Below, in pieces: positions 15,315 through 25,216 of a stretch of 37,674 nt of DNA. The position numbers and the translations under genes were made by a program. Position 1 is the first letter of the stretch. Each line of letters starts with the position of its first letter. The stretch comes from Candidatus Omnitrophota bacterium. GTDB taxonomy: Bacteria > Omnitrophota > Gorgyraeia > Pluralincolimonadales > Pluralincolimonadaceae. Under the pieces are notes generated by a model that worked only from the letters and a program-made list of their open reading frames with translations, did not search any database and was not told the DNA's origin. Location: assembly GCA_030695925.1 (NCBI GenBank), contig JAUYOH010000047.1:1-37674 (forward strand), read 5' to 3'.

Positions 15315-15335
15315 GTCCCGACGTATCGTCGGGAC
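15315..15335 (+). repeat. Palindromic element in the ribBA-ribH gap
   Basis: GTCCCGACG-tat-CGTCGGGAC, a perfect 9-bp stem with a 3-nt loop. No T-tract follows, so it is not a normal terminator. It shares the TCCCGAC/GTCGGGA arms with the element inside ribBA. Confidence 0.6.
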
Positions 15336-15352
15336 TCATTAAGGAGGAAAAA

Positions 15353-15817
15353 ATGGTAAAGACGGTTGAAGGACAATTAATTGCCAAGGGCAAGAGGTTC
15401 GGGATAGTCGTTTCAAGATTTAACGATTTTATCTCGAAACGGTTGGTGGAAGGTGCGATAGACACTCTGTTAAGGCATGGCGCGAAAGACAATGAGATCG
15501 AGATGGTGTGGGTCCCCGGCTCATTCGAGATCCCGGTGGTGGCGAATAAACTCGCTAAATCGAAGAAATTTGACGCCGTGATCTGCCTCGGGGCGGTCAT
15601 AAAAGGTTCGACGCCTCACTTTGAATATGTGGCGAGCGAAGCGGCAAAGGGTGTGGCGAAGGTATCGCTCGATACGGGGCTACCCGTCATATTCGGAGTG
15701 ATCACCGCAGAGAACCTCGAACAGGCGATAGAGCGCGCCGGCACCAAGGACGGAAACAAAGGCCGCGACGCCGCTTTATCAGCGATCGAGATGGCCAACT
15801 TGTTAGAAAATATTTAA
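15353..15817 (+). CDS. ribH: 6,7-dimethyl-8-ribityllumazine synthase
   Basis: This 154-residue protein is the normal length for RibH, which condenses the RibD-pathway pyrimidine with DHBP to lumazine and assembles into pentamers or 60-mer shells. Family motifs: [20 protein letters not shown] near residues 16-35, [12 protein letters not shown] near 53-64, [16 protein letters not shown] near 79-94, and [20 protein letters not shown] near 111-130 with [15 protein letters not shown] (15341-15347) precedes the ATG. It follows ribBA after an 85-bp gap holding two hairpins and is 1 nt from nusB. Confidence 0.97.
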   Translation: MVKTVEGQLIAKGKRFGIVVSRFNDFISKRLVEGAIDTLLRHGAKDNEIEMVWVPGSFEIPVVANKLAKSKKFDAVICLGAVIKGSTPHFEYVASEAAKGVAKVSLDTGLPVIFGVITAENLEQAIERAGTKDGNKGRDAALSAIEMANLLENI

Positions 15818-15818
15818 G

Positions 15819-16238
15819 ATGAGAAAACGGACAAGGGCGCGCGAATACGCCTTACAAATCCTCTATCAGATTGACATCAGGAAGGACCCGCCCGAGGAGC
15901 TGATCGCCGAATTCTGGGAGACGGAAGAGGCGGAATCCGAGGTGAAAGATTTCGCCGAGGCGCTTGTCAAAGGCACTGTCACGAACACCAAGAAGATAGA
16001 TGAGGTCATCTCGAAATACGCCAGCAACTGGAAATTAAACCGGATGGCGGTAATAGACCGCAATGTACTGCGCATGGCCACCTACGAACTTCTCTTTTGC
16101 GAAGATATCCCGCCCAAGGTATCGATAAACGAAGCGGTGGACCTCGCGAAGAAGTTCGGCGATATGGAATCCGGCAAGTTTGTTAACGGCATCCTTGATA
16201 AAATAAACAAAGTGGCCATTAATGGAAAAACTGGCTGA
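15819..16238 (+). CDS. nusB: Transcription antitermination factor NusB
   Basis: A 139-residue all-helical protein of the NusB family, which with S10/NusE helps rRNA antitermination. Markers are RTRAREYALQILYQID at the start, NWKLNRMAVIDRNVLRMATY at about residues 69-88 and PPKVSINEAVDLAKKFGD near 100-117, then FVNGILDKI. It starts 1 nt after the ribH stop. The ribH-nusB pairing is common in bacteria. Its last 17 bp overlap the next gene. Confidence 0.95.
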   Translation: MRKRTRAREYALQILYQIDIRKDPPEELIAEFWETEEAESEVKDFAEALVKGTVTNTKKIDEVISKYASNWKLNRMAVIDRNVLRMATYELLFCEDIPPKVSINEAVDLAKKFGDMESGKFVNGILDKINKVAINGKTG

Positions 16239-17055
16239 TCTTCATGTCCATACGCATCTCTCGGACGGCACCTTCTCACCGAAAGAGGCCGTTGAATACG
16301 CCAAGAAGATAGGGCTTTCCTGTATCGCTATCACCGACCACGATTGCGTGGACGGTATAGAGCCCGCCAGAACGATAGCCGGGAAATTGGGATTAGAGAT
16401 AATCCCCGGTGTGGAGATGACCGCGCAGGAGAAAGGCGCCGAAGTCCATCTTCTCGGGTTTTACCCGGACCTTAAAGACAGGAGATTCCTTAAAAAACTG
16501 GAATTTATCCGCAAGTCAAGGGTGGACAGGATCTACAAGATGGCCGAGAAACTTAAAAAATATAATGTCAGGATCGACCCCGAAAAGGTACTTAGGTTAA
16601 GCGGGGAGGGTTCGGTCGGAAGGCTTCACGTCGCCAGTGTCCTTGAAGACGAAGGCTATGTGTCTTCGATAAAGGAGGCCTTCAGGCGGTATATAGGCGA
16701 TAAAGGGCCATGTTACGTAAGTCATTTTGAGATGACCGCAAAAGACGCGATAGATGAGCTTAAGAGAGTAGGCGCGGTAGTCGTCTTCGCGCACCCGCAC
16801 CTTATGGGCGGGGACGCGCTGATCCGCAGATTCGTAAAATACGGGCTGGACGGCATCGAGGCATATCACTCAGAACAATCACGATCGGTCTCAGAGCGAT
16901 ACGCCGCTCTCGCCGAGGAACTCGGGCTTTTGGTCACCGGCGGTTCAGATTGCCACGGGTTAAATAAAGACGAGGTCTTGATGGGCAAGGTAAAAGTCCC
17001 TTATAGTGTGGTCGAGGAACTTAAGAGATGCGCGCGCAGGACGAGAAATACATAA
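16222..17055 (+). CDS. PHP-domain metal-dependent phosphoesterase
   Basis: This 277-residue protein of the PHP family (COG0613, TrpH/YciV-like) has the four family motifs: ADLHVHTHLSDGTFSP (about 5-20), AITDHDCVDGI (about 36-46), PGVEMTAQEKGAEVHLLGFY (about 60-79), and VVFAHPHLMGG with GGSDCHG toward the end. Characterised relatives act as 5'-to-3' oligonucleotide or 3',5'-bisnucleotide phosphatases; which applies here cannot be told. It overlaps nusB by 17 bp at the start and ribD by 28 bp at the end, so it is translated as part of the rib operon although no riboflavin role is established. It might serve as the missing pyrimidine phosphatase of the pathway, but that is speculation. Confidence 0.88.
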   Translation: MEKLADLHVHTHLSDGTFSPKEAVEYAKKIGLSCIAITDHDCVDGIEPARTIAGKLGLEIIPGVEMTAQEKGAEVHLLGFYPDLKDRRFLKKLEFIRKSRVDRIYKMAEKLKKYNVRIDPEKVLRLSGEGSVGRLHVASVLEDEGYVSSIKEAFRRYIGDKGPCYVSHFEMTAKDAIDELKRVGAVVVFAHPHLMGGDALIRRFVKYGLDGIEAYHSEQSRSVSERYAALAEELGLLVTGGSDCHGLNKDEVLMGKVKVPYSVVEELKRCARRTRNT

Positions 17056-18062
17056 GACTTGCCCTTGCATTAGCGGAGAAGGCAAAAGGCCTTACGAGCC
17101 CGAATCCCTGTGTGGGCGCGGTCGTCGTCAAAAACAACAGGATAATCGGCAGAGGTTATCACAGGCACGCGGGCGGGCCGCACGCCGAGATTTACGCGTT
17201 AAGGCAGGCGGGTGGAAAGGCAAAGGGCGCCACATTATATGTTTCGCTGGAACCCTGCCGCCATTATGGCAGGACTCCGCCGTGCGTGGATGCCATAGTC
17301 TCAGCGGGCATAAAGCGGGTGGTCGCCGCTATGAAAGACCCCAATCCCCTAAATTACGGAAAAGGAATAGCGGCATTGAAGAGGCGCGGCATTAAGACTG
17401 ATGTCGGGATTTTAGAGAAGAGGGCCGGGCAGTTAAATGAGGCATTTATAAAATATATCACTAAGAAGATGCCGTTTGTCACGGTGAAAGTCGCCCAGAG
17501 CCTGGACGGAAAGATCGCGAGCCGGACCGGCGATTCCAAATGGATAAGCGGCCCGAAAGCCAGAGAGTTCGTCCATCGCCTGCGCAGCAGGGTCGATGCA
17601 ATAATCGTAGGCTCGCGCACGGTATTAAAAGACGACCCGTTATTGACCGCGAGGATAAAAGGCAGGAACGTAAAGCAGCCTTTAAGAGTGATTTTATGCG
17701 GCGGCTCGAAGATACCGTCCTCGGCGCGGCTGCTGAGCAGCAGAGGAGGCGAGGTTATATTAGCGAAAGCGCGAAAGGCCGGCAGGGTAGATATAAGATC
17801 ATTGCTTAAAGATTTGGCAAAAAGAGGCGTGACTAACGTTCTTATAGAAGGCGGCGGAGAAGTCATCGCTTCCGCTTTCGAGGCCAAAGTGGTGGATAAG
17901 GTCTGTTTTTTTATATCTCCGAAGATAATCGGAGGCCGGCAGGCGGTCACTTCGGTCGAAGGTATCGGCGTCGACAAAGTCAGCAAGGCGATAGAGATAA
18001 AGGATGCGGCCGTGCGTAAATTAGGCGGAGATTTTATGATAGAAGGATATGTAAGGAATTAG
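17028..18062 (+). CDS. ribD: Bifunctional riboflavin deaminase/reductase
   Basis: The 344-residue RibD carries two steps after GTP ring opening. The deaminase half has the zinc site HAE (His52, Glu54 in GGPHAEIYAL) and PCRHYGRTPPC (Cys78, Cys86), plus SPNPCVGAVV. The reductase half (about 145-344) has FVTVKVAQSLDGKIA, GDSKWISGPKAREFVHRLRS, DAIIVGSRTVLKDDP and VLIEGGGEV. It starts inside the PHP gene and ends 2 nt before ribE. The length is slightly under the usual 360-370, with no motif missing. Confidence 0.96.
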   Translation: MRAQDEKYIRLALALAEKAKGLTSPNPCVGAVVVKNNRIIGRGYHRHAGGPHAEIYALRQAGGKAKGATLYVSLEPCRHYGRTPPCVDAIVSAGIKRVVAAMKDPNPLNYGKGIAALKRRGIKTDVGILEKRAGQLNEAFIKYITKKMPFVTVKVAQSLDGKIASRTGDSKWISGPKAREFVHRLRSRVDAIIVGSRTVLKDDPLLTARIKGRNVKQPLRVILCGGSKIPSSARLLSSRGGEVILAKARKAGRVDIRSLLKDLAKRGVTNVLIEGGGEVIASAFEAKVVDKVCFFISPKIIGGRQAVTSVEGIGVDKVSKAIEIKDAAVRKLGGDFMIEGYVRN

Positions 18063-18064
18063 AT

Positions 18065-18703
18065 ATGTTTACGGGAATAATCGAGGAATTGGGCGTAGTC
18101 GATAAGACGGAAGAATCAAGAGACCCGCGACTTTTTACTATCAAGGCCAAGAAGATAACGGCGGACTTAAAAAAAGGGGATTCCGTCTCCGTTAACGGCG
18201 CCTGCCTTACGGTTGTAGATGTGATAAAAGACAGGTTCGCGGTCGAGGTCATAGAGGAGACCTTAAAGAGGACCAACCTCGGAGATTTAAGGCCTGCCGA
18301 TAAAGTGAATCTAGAGGCTGCCCTCAAGGCCGGCGCAAAGATAAGCGGGCATTTTATGACCGGCCACGTCGATGGTATCGGTACAATACTCGGTAAAAAA
18401 GAAGAGAAGGGCGCGATATTAATTGAGGTTGCGGCCGAGAAAGATTTGCTGGATGGCATAGTCCAGAAAGGTTCGATAGCTGTTGACGGCATAAGCTTGA
18501 CCATCGCGGAGATCAAGCAATCCTCGTTCTCGGTATATATAATCCCTCATACCTCGCAGGTTACAACCCTTGGATTTAAGAAGACAGGCGACAAAGTCAA
18601 CCTTGAGATTGATATGCTCGGCAAGTTCGTCCGGAAATTTTTAGGCCGTGGCAAACCCTCCAATATCACCGAAGAATTCCTCCGCGACAAAGGTTTTATC
18701 TAA
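18065..18703 (+). CDS. ribE: Riboflavin synthase alpha chain
   Basis: A 212-residue protein of two similar lumazine-binding halves. The first begins MFTGIIEELGVV with SVSVNGACLTVVDV; the second has GHFMTGHVDGIGTIL and GSIAVDGISLTIAEI with YIIPHTSQVTTLG. Two lumazine molecules are dismutated to riboflavin. It is the last gene of the rib operon. The stop at 18703 is followed 6 nt later by the promoter of the nuclease gene; no terminator is seen between. Confidence 0.96.
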   Translation: MFTGIIEELGVVDKTEESRDPRLFTIKAKKITADLKKGDSVSVNGACLTVVDVIKDRFAVEVIEETLKRTNLGDLRPADKVNLEAALKAGAKISGHFMTGHVDGIGTILGKKEEKGAILIEVAAEKDLLDGIVQKGSIAVDGISLTIAEIKQSSFSVYIIPHTSQVTTLGFKKTGDKVNLEIDMLGKFVRKFLGRGKPSNITEEFLRDKGFI

Positions 18704-18709
18704 TCTTAA

Positions 18710-18738
18710 TTGACTATATTTGCCTCCCGTGCTAAAAT
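18710..18738 (+). promoter_or_regulatory. Promoter of the thermonuclease gene
   Basis: TTGACT (18710-18715), a 17-bp spacer, TAAAAT (18733-18738). Only 8 nt separate the -10 from ATG 18747, so the message should be leaderless or nearly so. Confidence 0.6.
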
Positions 18739-18746
18739 CTAAAGTT

Positions 18747-19271
18747 ATGTTAAGTAGGAAATCCCTGTTTTTCACTCTCTTTATTTTCGCATCGTCAATT
18801 CTTCCAAACGGTTTCGCCGGTATAACGGAGGAATTTCGGGTCACGAGGGTCGTCGACGGCGATACCGTTGTCCTGGAAGACGGGCGGCATGTAAGGTATA
18901 TCGGTATGGATACCCCAGAGAAAGGGCGTCCTTATTATGCCGAAGCCAAGGGAGAAAATGAGAGATTAGTTAAAGGCAAAAAGGTCAGGCTCGAATACGA
19001 CGTCGAAAAGACCGATAGATACGGCAGGACACTCGCCTATGTTTATGCGGACGATATCTTCGTGAACGCCGAGTTAGTCAAGAACGGTTACGCGATGATA
19101 TATACCTTCCCTCCAAACGTAAAATACGCCAAGACGTTTTTGGCCCTTCAGGAAAAAGCTAGAAATCAGAAGCGCGGATTGTGGGGGTTAAACCGGCAGG
19201 ATATCAACCAAAGCGGGAAAAAATCCTTTTGGGATTATATGGCTTATAAATTAGGGCATATTTTTAGATAA
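18747..19271 (+). CDS. Secreted thermonuclease (staphylococcal nuclease family)
   Basis: The product is about 174 residues: a signal peptide (MLSRKSLFFTLFIFASSILP, cleavage near NGFA-GI) and an SNase OB-fold domain. Motifs are RVVDGDTVVLEDG, VRYIGMDTPEKG, the catalytic KTDRYGRTLAYVY and NAELVKNGYA, with KARNQKRGLWG at the end. It should cut DNA and RNA in the periplasm or outside the cell with calcium. The frame is also open to TTG 18720, but that codon lies between the -35 and -10, so ATG 18747 is the start. The last 20 residues (KKSFWDYMAYKLGHIFR) are a short amphipathic tail. Confidence 0.92.
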   Translation: MLSRKSLFFTLFIFASSILPNGFAGITEEFRVTRVVDGDTVVLEDGRHVRYIGMDTPEKGRPYYAEAKGENERLVKGKKVRLEYDVEKTDRYGRTLAYVYADDIFVNAELVKNGYAMIYTFPPNVKYAKTFLALQEKARNQKRGLWGLNRQDINQSGKKSFWDYMAYKLGHIFR

Positions 19272-19282
19272 AATAACAGTTT

Positions 19283-19352
19283 AGGCAAAGAATCGAGAGG
19301 GGCGTGCCCCGAACGAATTTTTGCCTTAGAGATAACAGAATTCGTTCGGGGC
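19283..19352 (+). repeat. Nested inverted repeats leading into tRNA-Pro
   Basis: Two mutually exclusive folds are possible. In one, AGGCAAA (19283-19289) pairs with TTTGCCT (19320-19326) around an inner GGGG-CGTG-CCCC (19299-19310). In the other, GCCCCGAACGAATT (19306-19319) pairs perfectly over 14 bp with AATTCGTTCGGGGC (19339-19352), which includes the first six bases of the tRNA. Confidence 0.55.
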
Positions 19353-19423
19353 GTGGCTCAGTTTGGTAGAGCGCTTGGTTCGGGACCAAGAGGTCGACAG
19401 TTCAAGTCTGTCCGCCCCGACCA
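19347..19423 (+). tRNA. tRNA-Pro (anticodon CGG)
   Basis: A 77-nt cloverleaf: acceptor CGGGGCG / CGCCCCG, discriminator A and an encoded CCA (19421-19423). The anticodon stem is CTTGG/CCAAG with loop TTCGGGA, giving anticodon CGG, which reads CCG. The T-arm is GACAG-TTCAAGT-CTGTC. Its acceptor strand is complementary to a segment 27 nt upstream. Confidence 0.96.
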
Positions 19424-19433
19424 TTATAAAGAT

Positions 19434-19715
19434 ATGGCGCAGAAACGGGTTCACGCATTTTATTCAGGCAGGGTGCAAGGGGTGGGTTTCAGGTACACTG
19501 CCGAAGCAGTAGCCCAGAACTTGGGCATAACAGGTTGGGTGAGTAATCTGCGCGACGGAAAAGTAGAACTCTTGGCCGAAGGCGATGAGGCGGACCTGAA
19601 TGACCTTTTAAAGAGACTCTCAGAAGAGATGGCCGGATATGTAAAGGACGCCGACATCTCGTGGGAGGAGCCGACCGGAGAATTCAGCGATTTCGGTATC
19701 AGGTTTCCTCGATAG
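19434..19715 (+). CDS. acyP: Acylphosphatase
   Basis: A 93-residue protein of the acylphosphatase family, which hydrolyses acyl phosphates such as carbamoyl phosphate. The active-site pair is present: Arg20 in SGRVQGVGFRYTAE and Asn38 in TGWVSNLRDGKVEL. The frame is open back into the tRNA, but ATG 19434 gives the standard length. No Shine-Dalgarno is visible, and the ATG lies 10 nt after the CCA of tRNA-Pro, so cutting at the tRNA 3' end would leave a very short leader. It heads a run of tightly spaced genes through xerD. Confidence 0.93.
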   Translation: MAQKRVHAFYSGRVQGVGFRYTAEAVAQNLGITGWVSNLRDGKVELLAEGDEADLNDLLKRLSEEMAGYVKDADISWEEPTGEFSDFGIRFPR

Positions 19716-19725
19716 GGCAACCGAT

Positions 19726-22419
<2,694 letters not shown>

Positions 22420-22420
<1 letters not shown>

Positions 22421-22989
22421 TGAGATATTTCAAGAGGCTCGGTTTGCTATTGATCCTTGCCGTCCTTGTTTTAAACCTCTCCGGCTGCGAGACATTAAAG
22501 AAGAAATTCACCCGCAAACCGAAGGCAGGCAAAAAGGTATCTCCGGTCCTCGTCCCTCAGGACTATAAGGGAATTTATCCGAATTCCGTACTTTACGATA
22601 ATCATTTTATATATTGGCGGACATGGACTGAGGACTTAATGGATTGCTTGGCGAACGAGTCAAGCAATAAGCGCCAGGTCCTGGCCGCAAGCAGGGCGGT
22701 CGAGGACTTAGAGAGGATGCAGGACCTCCTGAAGAGCCCGAAGAAAGAGGCGCTCGAGCCGCATATTAAAGTCTACGAGCGCGTATTGGATAAGGTCCGT
22801 TTAGGCCGGCCGAACGAGGTCCTCGCCAACAGCCTTTGGCATGACCTTGAGATCCGGAGGCGGCTAATAATAAGAGAATTTGAGCCGAAAGAAGTAAAGA
22901 CGTTCATCTTGAAGGAGGAGGAACCTATAAAGCCGCTACAGACGATCGAGCAGACGCTACCGGCTAAAAAGGCGCAAGAGAGTAAATGA
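22420..22989 (+). CDS. Predicted lipoprotein of unknown function
   Basis: This 189-residue protein has a lipoprotein signal (MRYFKRLGLLLILAVLVLNL, then lipobox LSGC with Cys23). The mature part is helical and strongly charged: a Lys-rich linker after the anchor, then YPNSVLYDNHFIYWRTWTEDLMDCLANESSNKRQVLAASRAVEDLERM-like helices and a Pro/Lys-rich tail. I do not recognise the family. It is coupled to ligA upstream (1-bp overlap) and to the MBL gene downstream (4-bp overlap). Confidence 0.7.
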
Positions 22990-23597
22990 GGTATATCTTA
23001 GAGACGGTCGCCGTCGGCCCGGTGGAGGTGAACTGTTATATCTTAGGTTGCGCCAAGACCCTTGAAGCCGTGATAATCGACCCCGGCGCCGAGGACGGCA
23101 AGATTAAGGGACGGTTAAGCAGAAATAGGCTTTCGGCGAAATACATAATAAATACCCACGGCCACGCCGACCATATAGGCGCCAACGGGAGATTCGGGTT
23201 GCCGATCATGATCCACAGGTCAGATGTCCCGTTTTTAAGCAATCCGGAGAAGAATCTTTCCGCGATGCTGGGAATGGCGATCTCCTCGCCTCCCGCGAGC
23301 AGGGTCCTGGAGGATGGGGATAAGCTCTGTGTGGGCGACCTGCTTTTGGAGGTCATCCATACACCCGGACATACACCGGGATCGATATCGGTCAAATGTG
23401 AGGATCTGGTCTTTACAGGCGACGCGTTATTTAACGAGGGGATAGGCAGGACGGATTTTCCGTATAGTTCGGAAGAGGATCTATTAAGGTCCATACGTGA
23501 GAAATTATTAGTCCTGCCGGACTCGACGAAGGTCTATCCCGGACACGGCGCAGCCACAACTATAGGTTACGAGAAAGAGCACAACCCCTTTATATGA
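22986..23597 (+). CDS. MBL-fold metallo-hydrolase (glyoxalase II-like)
   Basis: A 203-residue metallo-beta-lactamase-fold protein. The metal site THGHADH is at residues 57-63 (His58, His60, Asp62, His63). Further ligands follow in HTPGHTPGSI, FTGDALFNEGIGRTDFP and the closing YPGHG. The layout matches the short glyoxalase II-like/YcbL group, without the C-terminal glyoxalase II domain. The substrate is probably a thioester but is not proven. It overlaps both neighbours by 4 bp. Confidence 0.9.
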   Translation: MRYILETVAVGPVEVNCYILGCAKTLEAVIIDPGAEDGKIKGRLSRNRLSAKYIINTHGHADHIGANGRFGLPIMIHRSDVPFLSNPEKNLSAMLGMAISSPPASRVLEDGDKLCVGDLLLEVIHTPGHTPGSISVKCEDLVFTGDALFNEGIGRTDFPYSSEEDLLRSIREKLLVLPDSTKVYPGHGAATTIGYEKEHNPFI

Positions 23598-24481
23598 AAG
23601 AGCAGATAAAAGAATTTTTGGATTACCTTTCGATCGAGCGCGGCTTAAGCAAGAACACGCTGGAGTCATACGGCCGCGATCTTGGGAAATACGCCGCTTA
23701 TTTTAAGAAGCATGGGATACAGAACCCGGACGGCATAAAACGGCAGGATATACAGAACTTTTTGATGACATTGAAAGATAGTAAGCTTAACGCCAGTTCT
23801 ATCGCGCGCAATCTCGTCGCCATAAAGGTCTTTCACAGGTATCTTACGACGCAGCGCTATGTCAAGGAAGACGTCACTTCTGTGCTCGAGACTCCCAAAT
23901 TATGGAAGACATTACCGGATGTCCTTGATTTAAGCGAGGTCGAGGCCATACTCGAAAAGCCGAATACGCTGAAGAAGCAAGGGTTGCGCGATAGGGCGGC
24001 ACTCGAACTTATGTACGCGACGGGTATGAGGGTCTCGGAACTAGTGAATCTGAAAGTAAACGACGTGCACTTGGATGTCGGGTTTGCGAGATGTATCGGC
24101 AAGGGGCAGAAGGAACGAATAATCCCGGTCGGGCGGAAAGCGATAGAGGCGCTGCAGAAGTATCTTACTAAGGCGCGCCCGAAATTCCTGAAGAAAGGCG
24201 AGTCGAATGCGTTATTTCTAACACGGCTTGGGAAGCCGATGTCGCGGCAGTCGTTCTGGATGGTCATTAAACGCTATGTCCGTGAGGCGCGCATAAAGAA
24301 AAGAGTCACCCCGCATACATTTAGGCATTCTTTTGCGACGCATCTATTACAGAGGGGGGCGGATTTAAGGGTGGTTCAGGAATTGCTCGGGCATACGAAT
24401 ATCTCGACGACCCAGATATATACACATATAGACAAGGAGCGGCTGAAACAGATCCACCGGAAATTTCATCCGCGTCCGTAG
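23594..24481 (+). CDS. xerD: XerC/XerD-type tyrosine recombinase
   Basis: The 295-residue recombinase has an N-terminal SAM-like core-binding domain (1-105, YLSIERGLSKNTLESYGRDL) and the catalytic domain with all six active residues: Arg146 (ATGMRVSEL), Lys170 (GKGQKERIIP), His241 and Arg244 (HTFRHSFATHLL), His267 (LLGHTNI) and Tyr276 (TQIYTHI). XerC/D resolve chromosome dimers at dif with help from FtsK, which is encoded further on in this window. It starts by a 4-bp overlap within a housekeeping run and is not part of a phage. XerD is the better match by length and motif style, but XerC is not excluded. Confidence 0.9.
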   Translation: MKEQIKEFLDYLSIERGLSKNTLESYGRDLGKYAAYFKKHGIQNPDGIKRQDIQNFLMTLKDSKLNASSIARNLVAIKVFHRYLTTQRYVKEDVTSVLETPKLWKTLPDVLDLSEVEAILEKPNTLKKQGLRDRAALELMYATGMRVSELVNLKVNDVHLDVGFARCIGKGQKERIIPVGRKAIEALQKYLTKARPKFLKKGESNALFLTRLGKPMSRQSFWMVIKRYVREARIKKRVTPHTFRHSFATHLLQRGADLRVVQELLGHTNISTTQIYTHIDKERLKQIHRKFHPRP

Positions 24482-24492
24482 CGCGGGACGAC

Positions 24493-24569
<77 letters not shown>

Positions 24570-24589
24570 AAAAATGGTAAGGAGAAAAT

Positions 24590-25216
24590 ATGTCTAAAAT
24601 AAAGGAAAGGAGGAGGCAGATGGCAAGAGTTATTTTGGGATGTGTGATTGTTTTAGTATTATCAGTGGGAATTACAAGTCTTGTAAACGCGGAACCAGCG
24701 GATACGATTAACAGTGACGCCACCTTAAAGGAGGTCGGCCTTTATTCCGGTTGGGGGACCGCGGAGGTGGGAGATGATGGCGCCTCAAAGAACTATGATA
24801 CCATTTACATCGGCGGACGGTTCGGATTCAACCTGAAGAAATTGCTTAAACTGAATATGCCCGGCATGTTATTATCTATGGTCGAGCCGTTTGTGAACCC
24901 TGTTACAGAGCCCAGTTCAAATTATGAAGCGGGTTGCGGTTTTCTCTTGAAATACGCCTTTCCGGTGACGAAGAAATTTTACCCTTACATAGAGGGCGGC
25001 ACAGGATTTATCTATATCTCGGAGAAGACCAGAAAGCAGGGCTCGCATATGAATTTTGTCGACCAGGCCGGGGCGGGAATTTATTATTTCATAGACGACA
25101 GTTGGGCGCTTAATGCGGGTTACCGTTTCAGGCACATCTCCAACCTCGGGATCAAAAAACCGAACGGCGGTATAGACAGCCATTTTGCCATATTGGGCGC
25201 ATCCAGATTCTTTTAA
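24590..25216 (+). CDS. Lipid A 3-O-deacylase-like outer-membrane protein (PagL family)
   Basis: This 208-residue secreted beta-barrel candidate has a signal peptide ending near VNA-EP (residue 35). The barrel strands alternate, and the PagL signature is visible: EPFVNPV, YPYIEGGTGFIY, then GYRFRHISNLGI with the catalytic His182-x-Ser184 pair and SHFAILG, with the chain ending in a C-terminal Phe as outer-membrane proteins often do. PagL removes the 3-O acyl chain of lipid A. Two starts are possible: ATG 24590 (AAGGAG 5 nt upstream) and ATG 24620 (AAAGGAGGAGG upstream, a cleaner signal peptide). The stop overlaps the next start by 1 bp. Confidence 0.75.
   Translation: MSKIKERRRQMARVILGCVIVLVLSVGITSLVNAEPADTINSDATLKEVGLYSGWGTAEVGDDGASKNYDTIYIGGRFGFNLKKLLKLNMPGMLLSMVEPFVNPVTEPSSNYEAGCGFLLKYAFPVTKKFYPYIEGGTGFIYISEKTRKQGSHMNFVDQAGAGIYYFIDDSWALNAGYRFRHISNLGIKKPNGGIDSHFAILGASRFF

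Noticed and set aside
18720-18746. TTG 18720 as start of the thermonuclease
   Set aside because: It lies within the spacer of a TTGACT-17-TAAAAT promoter; ATG 18747 gives a cleaner signal peptide.
19353-19433. Longer acylphosphatase beginning inside tRNA-Pro
   Set aside because: The extra 27 residues are translated tRNA; ATG 19434 gives the standard 93-residue enzyme.
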